This document shows positions 25,826 through 33,461 of a DNA stretch of 44,467 bases, piece after piece. Within the stretch, counting starts at the first letter, position 1, and every line of letters begins with the position of its first letter. Made by a program: the position numbers and the translations under genes. The notes beneath the pieces are model-generated. The model was not told where the DNA came from. It did no database searches and saw only the letters and a program-made list of their open reading frames with translations. The stretch comes from JASLPR01 sp964496475 (GTDB taxonomy: Bacteria; Chloroflexota; UBA11872; VXNJ01). Where the stretch lies: contig CAZBZS010000015.1 in NCBI GenBank assembly GCA_964496475.1, positions 1 to 44,467 on the forward strand, given 5' to 3'.

Positions 25826-26557
25826 TCAAATGCGACGGTGGGTGGGCGTGATGAGCAGCTCATTGATTTTCGAGCGCGCAGGCATCTGCGCGACGAATAA
25901 CACGGCGGCGGCGATGTCCTCCGGCTGAACCATGCGGGCACGTTCTTCGGGACAAGAGACCTCCTCGCGGAGATTCAGAATCGGGGTGTCGGTCTCGCCC
26001 GGATGGATAGTCGTAGCCCGTATTCCGTTTCGCCACTCTTCGTCGTTGATGTTGATCGTCAGCGCTCGCATCCCCGCCTTGGAGGCGGAGTAGGCAGAGC
26101 CGGCCATTCCGGACGGATTGAGGGCGGCCGTTGAGGCGATGTTGATGATCAGGCCCCCTCCGGCCTCCCGCATGGGTGGGATCAGCGCGTGGGCGAAATG
26201 GAAAGCGCCGGTGAGGTTTACCCGGATCACATGATCCCAGTCATCGGGAGCGATTTCGGCGGTGGTGCGGGGGGCGCTGTTGGTACCGGCGTTGTTGACA
26301 AGCAGGTCGATTTTTCCGAATCGGTCCAACGTGGCCTGGGCAAAGGCGAAAGCCGCTTCGCGGTCCGATACATCGACGGATGAGATGAGCACCTCGACGC
26401 CGTGGGCGCGAGCCGTTCCGGCAACGATTTCCAGCAGCTCGGCGCGACGGGCTGCGATGGCCAGATTCATGCCGGCGGTAGCCAGTTCCGCCGCGATGGC
26501 GACTCCCATTCCGCTGCTGGCGCCGGTTACAAGCGCGGTCTGTCCGCTCATATCCAT
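25826..26557 (-). CDS. SDR family oxidoreductase
   Basis: A classical short-chain dehydrogenase of 243 residues. It has TGASSGMG at the cofactor site, NNAG, Ser in IINIASTAAL and the Tyr-x3-Lys active site YSASK. A final HPGETDTPIL matches the usual PG-motif that closes the nicotinamide pocket. The ATG at 26557 follows GGGAGG by about six bases; an ATG at 26587 lies before that ribosome site and another ATG sits two codons inside. It is convergent with the aminotransferase gene and may act on its aldehyde or keto product, though nothing in the sequence proves it. Confidence 0.87.
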   Translation of the reverse strand: MDMSGQTALVTGASSGMGVAIAAELATAGMNLAIAARRAELLEIVAGTARAHGVEVLISSVDVSDREAAFAFAQATLDRFGKIDLLVNNAGTNSAPRTTAEIAPDDWDHVIRVNLTGAFHFAHALIPPMREAGGGLIINIASTAALNPSGMAGSAYSASKAGMRALTININDEEWRNGIRATTIHPGETDTPILNLREEVSCPEERARMVQPEDIAAAVLFVAQMPARSKINELLITPTHRRI

Positions 26558-26852
26558 ATAAGTCCTCCCGAAGCTTGCTGAGTTCATGAGGTCACATTGT
26601 GTTGGGAGGAATGATTGGCGACAAGTCGGCGGAGATAAGAATTGGGCGCCCGTGTCTGAAGAAATGGAGTGCGGTGGAAAATGATGACGGCGGAGTTTCC
26701 AGCGATAGACGGGCGAGTGCGCGGAGGGGGAAGGCTAGACCTTCCCCTACCGATACGCCGTCGGCTGGCCGGATTGGGACATGGCTAAGATATTGGGGGC
26801 GCCGACGCGCCACGAACGTTGGCGGAGATGCGTAAACGGGAGCTGAGGGGTG

Positions 26853-27215
26853 ATGCGATCAGCTATTGTTGCCACGGTATTTCTCGTCTTTCCGGCGGGC
26901 TGTGGTGTGGCCCGAGCGACCGATGGGGGTGTGCCGGGACCAACGTCGACTCCCGATCCGTCACATGAATTGCGCAGCGCCTACCTAATTGTTGGGGGAG
27001 AGTGGATTGATGGCGAGACGTTGGAGCAAAACTTGGAAGCCGCACGCGAAGAAGAGGCCGCGGCCGCAAAGATGGCGGCGGTGACGGAGTTAGGCGCGTC
27101 GGATCAGTTCATGCGCTCGCCGCCGCCGCAAATGGCCGATGCGGCCGGCAACCTGAGAAACAATCGGGCCTATATGAGGAAGAGGAAGAGAACGCCTGCA
27201 AGCCGCTATCGATAG
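26853..27215 (+). CDS. Putative lipoprotein, probably frameshifted
   Basis: A 120-residue reading frame starting MRSAIVATVFLVFPAGCG, a short signal peptide with a lipobox ending at Cys17. A small PTSTPDPS linker and a soluble part with an acidic-Ala helix (LEQNLEAAREEEAAAAKM) follow. The last dozen residues turn suddenly basic (MRKRKRTPASRYR) in a purine-rich run. Directly after that run another frame reads ERLQAAIDSAEFW, a TAG, then IWARETREATVNIEQLLEDE up to a TGA at 27316. The natural gene may therefore have continued to about 27318 and been broken by a frameshift. Family unknown. Confidence 0.45.
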   Translation: MRSAIVATVFLVFPAGCGVARATDGGVPGPTSTPDPSHELRSAYLIVGGEWIDGETLEQNLEAAREEEAAAAKMAAVTELGASDQFMRSPPPQMADAAGNLRNNRAYMRKRKRTPASRYR

Positions 27216-27438
27216 CGCCGAATTCTGGTAGATATGGGCCCGGGAGACACGGGAAGCGACGGTAAATATCGAGCAACTGCTGGAGGACGAACCGTTGGGC
27301 CACTGCGAACAGGAGTGAGGGTCGGGGGCGGAAGTCCCGGATTGCCATTGCCACGGGTCCGGTGCGTTTGGGGGGTGGGGCTCGTTAGGATGATGATGAG
27401 TTTGTCAACGGCGCTCACGACAACTGAAGAGGTCATTC

Positions 27439-28215
27439 ATGCCGGACGCTGAATTGTTGGGAAAAGTTGCGGTGATAACCGGCGGCGGCCGGGGAATCGG
27501 GGAGGCCATGGCACGCCGGTTCGCGGAATCGGGTGCGGCGGTGGCGATTTGCGCGCGAGACCCGGACGAAATTGAGCGCGTGGCCGCTGGAATTCGCGAA
27601 GGGGGAGGTACCGCGCTTCCTCTTCAGGGGGACATAACCAAGCCTGAAGAGGTTGAACGTTTTGTGGGCGAGGTGGTGGCAGAATTCGGATCGGTGGACG
27701 TACTGGTGAATAATGCCGGAGGGAATGTACGCCATGCGAATGTCCCGCTGGCGGAAACGGAACTTGCGGACTGGCGCTATGTTATGGAGCTGAATTTCTT
27801 TGGCACGTATCTTGTAACTCGAGCCTTCCTGCCGCACATCAACCGGGGCGGCAAGATCATCAATTTTGGATCGGGCGCCGGGCACGTAGCCGCTGAGAAC
27901 GAGATCGGGTACCGGGCGGCGAAAGCGGCTGTGAGCATGTTCACCAAATGCCTGGCGATGGAGGTGTGGCAGGCCGGTATCGAGGTGAACGAGCTGGTGC
28001 CCGGCGCGGTAGCGACGACGGGCTTGAATCTGGGTGAAGACCGCACAAGCGACGCGACCGTGCAACGGGAGCTGTTGGGGACCTCAATTCGGGATGGACC
28101 CGAGATCATCCGGCACCCGGATGATCCGGCCCGGCTAGCGCTCTGGTTGGCTGCGCGCCCGGAGGGTGGTCCGACGGGACAGGTGTTTTCACTTCAACGG
28201 CAGCCGCTGAGCTAG
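27439..28215 (+). CDS. SDR family oxidoreductase
   Basis: A 258-residue classical short-chain dehydrogenase. The cofactor loop is ITGGGRGIG, NNAGGN is the structural motif, and the active site is Ser in INFGSGAGH with Y158-x3-K162 in YRAAKAAV. The C-terminal part (HPDDPARLALWLAARP...GPTGQVFSLQ) is typical of 3-oxoacyl-ACP reductase-like dehydrogenases. Substrate unknown. The ATG has AGAGG seven bases upstream. It stands alone between two decayed lipoprotein genes, so its own expression unit is likely. Confidence 0.87.
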   Translation: MPDAELLGKVAVITGGGRGIGEAMARRFAESGAAVAICARDPDEIERVAAGIREGGGTALPLQGDITKPEEVERFVGEVVAEFGSVDVLVNNAGGNVRHANVPLAETELADWRYVMELNFFGTYLVTRAFLPHINRGGKIINFGSGAGHVAAENEIGYRAAKAAVSMFTKCLAMEVWQAGIEVNELVPGAVATTGLNLGEDRTSDATVQRELLGTSIRDGPEIIRHPDDPARLALWLAARPEGGPTGQVFSLQRQPLS

Positions 28216-28325
28216 AGGCCGCGGCGCTTGAGCGACCGAAGCTTGCGGTACCTCGGAACACCGGAAGGCTTATCGCTGATTGGTAGAATCGGCCATTCTT
28301 AGTCACCAACCTGGGACGACACTAA

Positions 28326-28934
28326 ATAAGGCCCGCGGGCGGACGGAGTCGGTTCCTATCGGCGGCCGTTCTGGTTGTGGCGATAGCCGTGGGGTTCACG
28401 ATCGTGCCCGGCTGCGAGCGGCAGGATGAGCGGGTTGCGTCGTCCCCGGTGGTCGAATCTTAGGTAGTCGTGACGGAACCAACTCCGCCTCCCGCACCCG
28501 CCGCAACAGAGAGCAACCCTGATACGCTAGCGCCGGCGACTGAGACTCCGAACCTGACGCCTACTCCTGCGCCTACGGAGGAAGCTGGATAAGGCGGCGG
28601 GCGATGGGTGTCGGTGGGTACGGAAGTGCTCACGGACGAGGTGGGGCACGAACGTCTGGATCGCCATGCTAGCGGTGCTGTCCGTGCATTTTGGGCCTGG
28701 CGACGGAAAACTACGATTAACGAGGATCCGCCCTGGGTGAACGTCTCGGGACAGATCGAATCCGATGGAAATTTCGTTTCGAGCGGCGAGGAAGTGGAGG
28801 CGTGATTTGAAGACAAACTGGTGATCGTGGAGGGGACGTTTATCGACGGTAAACTTTCGGCGGACATGACGATGGGCGCCGCTGGCGGGTTGCCGGAAGG
28901 AAAACCGATCGTCTACAGACTTGAGTCGGCGTAG
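28326..28934 (+). pseudogene. Lipoprotein remnant with three in-frame stops
   Basis: A single frame from about 28326 to the TAG at 28932 encodes a recognisable exported lipoprotein. It has a hydrophobic signal (AAVLVVAIAVGFTIVPGC, lipobox Cys), a Pro/Thr-rich linker (TETPNLTPTPAPTEEAG) and a small globular part ending KPIVYRLESA. It is cut by TAG at 28461, TAA at 28590 and TGA at 28803, and the first codon is ATA rather than a start. Three different stops in one frame, with no frameshift, indicate point-mutation decay. Family not recognised. Confidence 0.7.
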
Positions 28935-29008
28935 GCAAGTGGTTCGAACCCGGTGGGGCGAGGCCCGGGGGAAGCAGACTCGCCACCGGGGGATCTCTTG
29001 GGAGACAC

Positions 29009-29430
29009 ATGAACATTGTCCTGGTCATCATCGATAGCCTGCGTCGGGATCACGTGGGCTGCCATGGAAACGAGTGGATTAGCACGCCAAATCTGGATGC
29101 GCTGGCGGCCGAATCGGTGCCGCTCGCTCACGTGTATCCAGAGTCGTTGCCCACGATCGAAGCACGCCAGTCGATCCATACCGGTAACCGGCTATTTCCG
29201 TTTCGGGACCATCAGAGCTGCAAGGGGACGAGGTGCGTTGGGCGGGCTGGCACCCCATTGGCGAGGATGAGATCACGTTGGCGGAAATCATGGCCCACGC
29301 CCGCTATCGAACGGGACTGGTGACAGACGGTTTCCACCAATTTAGGCCGTCGATGAACTTTCACCGGCGCTTTCAGCAATTCCAGTGGATTCGCGGGCAG
29401 CAGGATGACTGGTGGCAGACGTCGTCAGCC
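29009..29430 (+). pseudogene. Truncated, frameshifted sulfatase-like gene
   Basis: The N-terminus MNIVLVIIDSLRRDHVGCHG matches the metal-binding start of the sulfatase/alkaline phosphatase fold. ESLPTIEARQSIHTG is the nucleophile region, with Thr in place of Cys/Ser. After HQSCKG the homology jumps to another frame (DEVRWAGWHPIGEDEITLAE), most simply by loss of one G in the GGGG run at about 29224-29227. It continues through FHRRFQQFQWIRGQQDD and then ends where the convergent membrane glycosyltransferase gene finishes. Only about 140 of the usual 450 or so residues remain. Like the intact homologue at 7308-8717, it belongs to the Thr subgroup. Confidence 0.8.
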
Positions 29431-31332
29431 GCGTCCAGTTTGCGATGGCAGATCAGGCGGCGACCTGTCGCCTTCAAGGGGCCGTCCCACAACAAATGCC
29501 GGCCTAGCGGGATTGTTAGGATAATGAGCGACCGCATCGAGGGAGTAATACGCCGAAAAAGAATCCGTTTCGAGCCGACTGAAAATCACTAAGGGTTCAG
29601 CCGCGGGTTTGCCGGGACGGTAGAACCAGACTCGTCCGTTTTCACCCAGGGTGGAAAGGAATTCGTCGTGAGTCCGGACGGTGACGGCTACCTCCCTGAG
29701 CTTTGGGCCCCAGTACAGTGAATTACCGGTGACGTAGAGACGGCTGCCGTGTTCGACATCGTAGACGACCGGGACGGCGACCTGGCTATGGACGCGCCAG
29801 GGGTTGACGTTACCTGATGTGAGCAGGACGTCACCGGGTTCCATTATGGCGCCGAGCCAGCGGAGGTAGCCATCTTCGCCGCGCCGAAAACCATAGGCGG
29901 CCGCGGATTGGCTGATCGCCCAGACGATGAGGAGTACAAGCAGTCCGGCCGGCGCTAGACGGAGGGACCGCGTTAAGCGATCCCCGCCGGGCGGGCTTAA
30001 TTCGGAGCGCCGAGCCTGCCACCGGGCCGCGGCGGCGTCGATCACCAGTCCGAAGATCAGAACGAGTGCGTACAGGACGGCGTTGCTATGACGGAAGTGA
30101 GTGTTGTGGGGTAGGAAAATGGCTAGGAGCACCGTGATAGGCAGGATCGCGATCAATAATCCCCGGGTTGGCGGGACGTAAATCCACGCGAAAGTGAGAA
30201 TTAGGAGCAGTGCGGGGACGGCCGCGTTGGTGGCTGGCGGAGACGACCAGGTAAGCCAGGCGAAAACCGGAAGGACGAGGAGCAACCACCAGGAAATCCG
30301 GCGTCGCTCGCCGGTGGCGGCCAGATACAAAAGGGCGGCACCCAGTCCCAACAGAATCCACGCGGAAAGGTGCAGCACGCCGGTGAGTTGCTGTCCGATC
30401 AGATCGAACAGCAAGCCCGGAAACCGGCCTGGAACGACAAACAGAAACGTTCGCACCGTGTCAGCCGGCTCCCATGTTTGCCATTGGACTTCGGGATTGA
30501 GCTTTGTGACCACGGCGCGTTGGTTGCCGATATCCGACGAGAGGACGGGAAATATGTTGTCGGCGTAGGGTGGACCCACCGCCAGCACCAGGAAATTCAC
30601 CGCCAGGACCGTAAGGACAAAGGTGATCAGCGGCGTGGCGAACCGGGCGCTGTGTCTGGGGAGGCCATCAGGATCCGCGCCGGTCATCCAGTGCCGGCGC
30701 AAGGCGAGGAGCGGCCAGGACATTACCGCCCAGCTGATTGCGGGCCATGTCCAGGTGGCGTGGCTGAGAGCGGTGATACCCAGAGCCATTCCAAAGGCGA
30801 CCAGGCGACCGCGAGTTGGTCTGGCGGCTGCCCGGGCGAATGTGAAGAAGCTCAGAGAGACCGTAAAGAAAGTGATGCTGTCCGACCAGCCGTTAAGTCC
30901 GAACGCCTCCTGGACCGGGTCCAGAGTCACCAGGATCGCCGCAATCACCGCTCCGCCCAGCCGTCCGGTCAGGGCGTACAAAGTGCCGGCAGCCATGACC
31001 GGGATCGTGGCGGAAATCAACACCAGAACCCAGGCCCAGATTTCCATCCCCGGGGTGAAGCCGAATATCTTGAGGAAAAGCGCGAGCAAGGGCACGTAGG
31101 TCAAGCCCTCGGTTCTGAATTCGAGCCCGGCGGTTGAGGCGCTAAAGGCAAGGCCAGCCGCCTGGGAAGTCCAGAGATCGGCATAACCCCAGCCGACTCC
31201 GTCCCACCAGGGTGCGAAATCCACTCGAAATACGCGGGCGGCACGCAGAAGTGCGGCGGAAATGAAAATCAGTGAAAATACAGACTTCAACGCAAAGGAG
31301 GAGGCGGGGCCTGCCGTGCCCGAGCGCCTCAT
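29425..31332 (-). CDS. Polytopic membrane protein, GT-C glycosyltransferase-like
   Basis: A 635-residue protein with about a dozen hydrophobic helices spread over residues 15-470 (for example MEIWAWVLVLISATIPVMAAG and LLIAILPITVLLAIFL), followed by a soluble C-terminal domain of about 150 residues. The first extracytoplasmic loop, RVDFAPWWDGVGWGYADLW, carries acidic residues where GT-C enzymes (dolichyl-phosphate-mannose mannosyltransferase and ArnT/PglB-like) place their catalytic Asp. It probably transfers a sugar from a lipid carrier on the outer face of the membrane; this is a fold-level guess. Its start overlaps the upstream membrane gene by four bases (ATGA), so the two are coupled. Confidence 0.7.
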   Translation of the reverse strand: MRRSGTAGPASSFALKSVFSLIFISAALLRAARVFRVDFAPWWDGVGWGYADLWTSQAAGLAFSASTAGLEFRTEGLTYVPLLALFLKIFGFTPGMEIWAWVLVLISATIPVMAAGTLYALTGRLGGAVIAAILVTLDPVQEAFGLNGWSDSITFFTVSLSFFTFARAAARPTRGRLVAFGMALGITALSHATWTWPAISWAVMSWPLLALRRHWMTGADPDGLPRHSARFATPLITFVLTVLAVNFLVLAVGPPYADNIFPVLSSDIGNQRAVVTKLNPEVQWQTWEPADTVRTFLFVVPGRFPGLLFDLIGQQLTGVLHLSAWILLGLGAALLYLAATGERRRISWWLLLVLPVFAWLTWSSPPATNAAVPALLLILTFAWIYVPPTRGLLIAILPITVLLAIFLPHNTHFRHSNAVLYALVLIFGLVIDAAAARWQARRSELSPPGGDRLTRSLRLAPAGLLVLLIVWAISQSAAAYGFRRGEDGYLRWLGAIMEPGDVLLTSGNVNPWRVHSQVAVPVVYDVEHGSRLYVTGNSLYWGPKLREVAVTVRTHDEFLSTLGENGRVWFYRPGKPAAEPLVIFSRLETDSFSAYYSLDAVAHYPNNPARPAFVVGRPLEGDRSPPDLPSQTGRG

Positions 31333-32483
31333 CTGGTTCCGGACGCTTGAGTGGACGGGGAGCCGCCTTTGCCCAGACTGAGAAGCCAGACGCCGATCCA
31401 GGCCGCCAACGAAACTCTAAGAAAGCTGGCGCTGCCGGTTTGTTGGAGGAGCGGAATCCGTCCCTGCTCCGGACGGCCTCCCTCTACCATCTCGATCCAC
31501 TGAAAATAGGCAGGTTCCTCTGTAATTATCAGCAGTAGCAGACCGATCGCCGTCGTGGCAGCGGCGGCTATGAACAGCCGGCTGCTTAGTTCACTGGTGC
31601 GGACGGTCGCGAGCAGACCGGTCGCCTTCGCCGCAATGTAGATGACCCAGGGCGCCAGAGCCGTTCCCAGCGCCGTGCCGCGGGCCGCCAGGATGAAGCC
31701 AGGATCCTTTTCGGGGGCCATGATCTCCTGAAACTGAATGAGTGGCACCGACGAGACTACGCTGACGATCGCTATTCCCAGAAACACCCATACGAGCCAT
31801 TCGACCGGACCAGCTCTGCTCTGGCCGTGGCGCAGCACGCGCAATCCAAGCCCGCCGATCGAACCGGCGACGCCGATGACCATGACCACTCCGATCCGCC
31901 CGCCAGGAACGGGGTCGCCGACAGCCAAAAGAACACCCGTGCGGCGCAATTCTCGGAATGGGCGCAGAACCAGGTCGGTGTGCTCACCGCCGGGGATACC
32001 ATTGGTGAGTATCGGACCCGGGAGAGTGTCCTCGGTGGTGGTGTCGGCTATGAGTTTCCCTCCCGACATCTCCGCGACCACCACCTGCAATTCGTATTCG
32101 CCGCCGGCGGAGCCGGCAAGCGGTGAAAACAACCAATTCACCGGATGCGAGGATTCGGGCAGACTCGGCACAACGACCCGGCCCTCGCGGAGTAGATCGC
32201 CGCCTCCGTAAAGGCGAAAAACCAGAACGGCGTCGACCGGTGTGCCGCCACCGTCCCGGGCGCGGACACGCACTACCACCCCGGACAGGTACGAAACCTC
32301 GCTGAAGAAACGCTGGCCAAAAGATTCGCCGGATGTGAATGGCCCGACCGTCGCGCGGCTGACGGGATCCGCTGTGGAGGCTGGCTGGCGCCAGGTTATC
32401 GAGCCCACAATAATCGCTGCGATGAAAAATAGTGCTACGCCGATCAGGAACGGCGCGCGTTTTCCTTGCAAGACAAGTGTCAA
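31329..32483 (-). CDS. Membrane protein with extracytoplasmic beta domain
   Basis: A 384-residue protein with one N-terminal helix (PFLIGVALFFIAAIIVGSI). An exported domain of about 140 residues rich in beta strands follows (SGVVVRVRARDGGG, AVLVFRLYGGGDLL), then about five more helices between residues 195 and 375. The family was not recognised. The exported domain resembles carbohydrate-binding or sandwich domains seen in membrane glycosyltransferase partners, but this is only a shape argument. The TTG start follows GGAG by six bases. The stop overlaps the start of the GT-C-like gene, and a dead transposase lies just 38 bases upstream, so the native promoter may have been disturbed. Confidence 0.6.
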   Translation of the reverse strand: MTLVLQGKRAPFLIGVALFFIAAIIVGSITWRQPASTADPVSRATVGPFTSGESFGQRFFSEVSYLSGVVVRVRARDGGGTPVDAVLVFRLYGGGDLLREGRVVVPSLPESSHPVNWLFSPLAGSAGGEYELQVVVAEMSGGKLIADTTTEDTLPGPILTNGIPGGEHTDLVLRPFRELRRTGVLLAVGDPVPGGRIGVVMVIGVAGSIGGLGLRVLRHGQSRAGPVEWLVWVFLGIAIVSVVSSVPLIQFQEIMAPEKDPGFILAARGTALGTALAPWVIYIAAKATGLLATVRTSELSSRLFIAAAATTAIGLLLLIITEEPAYFQWIEMVEGGRPEQGRIPLLQQTGSASFLRVSLAAWIGVWLLSLGKGGSPSTQASGTR

Positions 32484-32521
32484 TAGAGGCTCCGAAGGTT
32501 GATGGGGCGGCAGAGGTGATT

Positions 32522-33204
32522 TTAGCCAAGGGCTGCCGACTCGTAACTCCCAAGGCCGAGCATCGGGTAGTAGCGCTGTTTGATCACACGGTGGTCCTGC
32601 TCTGTGAGGTTGTTCAACTACTGGTTCGTCCGATGCAAAACTTTTCTACCCAGAATCCAGCGCATTGCCTTGCGGTAGGCCGGATGATGGTCGGTGGTCA
32701 CGCGCAGCAGCTTGGCTCCGGCGACATCGATCAGGCGTCGTAAGAAGCGTCGGGCCGCGTGCTTGTCGCGGCCCTCGCTGAGCATGGAGTCGATGAGCCG
32801 GCCGTCGCGGTCAATTGCTCGATAGAGGTAGCACAAGCACCGGCGACCCTGACGTACGTCTCGTCCAGGTACCAGGAGACGCCAGCACGGCCGCGACGTC
32901 TGCGACGCAGTCGATCCAGCAGTGGTGCGAACCGGAACTCCCATACCCCGACCGTCTCGTATGTGACCTCGTACCCGCGCTCGAGCAGCAATTCGGCGAC
33001 ATCGCGGAGGCTGAGCTTGAAGCGAAGCCGCTACAGCACCGCTAGGAGCACGACGTCAGTCGAGTATTGCAGATCGTTGAACGGCGTTCCGTTCCGTTCG
33101 TTGAAGCGACGACGGCACGACCGGCATTTGAACGTACGGTGCCCGAGCGAGGTAGGGTGCTTGCGCTTCGTCGTCGCCGGCGATCTACAGTGCGGACCGT
33201 GCAC
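32522..33204 (-). pseudogene. IS6-family transposase, multiply disrupted
   Basis: Translation of the minus strand recovers an IS6-type DDE transposase in pieces. It has an N-terminal zinc-ribbon part (HRTFKCRSCRRRFNERNG), the segment LRDVAELLLERGYEVTYETV, the first Asp in WYLDETYVRVAG, the second in RVTTDHHPAYRKAM and the Glu in LTEQDHRVIKQRYYPML. It is broken by a TAG where LAVLWRL is expected, by a frameshift near 32840 between VAG and CLCYLYRAID, by a TAG after HRTNQ where Tyr is expected, and by loss of the last 15-20 residues after GSYESAALG. It cannot move by itself. Confidence 0.87.
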
Positions 33205-33274
33205 GAACTTTTCGTTGCCGGGTCATGCAAGAGGCAATGCTACGCCAGCGAGCTCTCACGTCTGAACAGAGCCC
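32522..33274 (-). mobile_element. Remnant of an IS6-like insertion sequence
   Basis: The dead transposase is preceded on the minus strand by GGGCTCTGTTCAGA (33274-33261), which resembles the GGxxCTGTTGCAAA-type terminal repeat of IS6 elements. No matching right end is visible near 32522, where the transposase C-terminus is missing, so that end has been deleted. No target-site duplication can therefore be recognised. Confidence 0.6.
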
Positions 33275-33461
33275 CTTGACGGACGTGACCAATAAGTGGG
33301 CCCTCCTAAGTCTCGCGTTGCCATTGGGCGCTACGTCCATGTAACATCAAGCCCGCGCGGTCGGGTCTAGAGCCCGCCGTACAACAACGAAACGTGTGCG
33401 CCCGCACTTTAGATGGGCGCCAGACGAATTTCTATATGTCGGATGACCGGGGGAGGCTTTA

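Noticed and set aside
29079..29215. Sequencing error as the reason for Thr in the sulfatase signature
   Set aside because: Two independent homologues in the window carry Thr at the same place, with otherwise normal flanking residues.
33280..33461. Promoter for the sugar-binding lipoprotein
   Set aside because: TTGACG and TTGCCA boxes are present, but no convincing -10 lies at the right distance, so no promoter was called.
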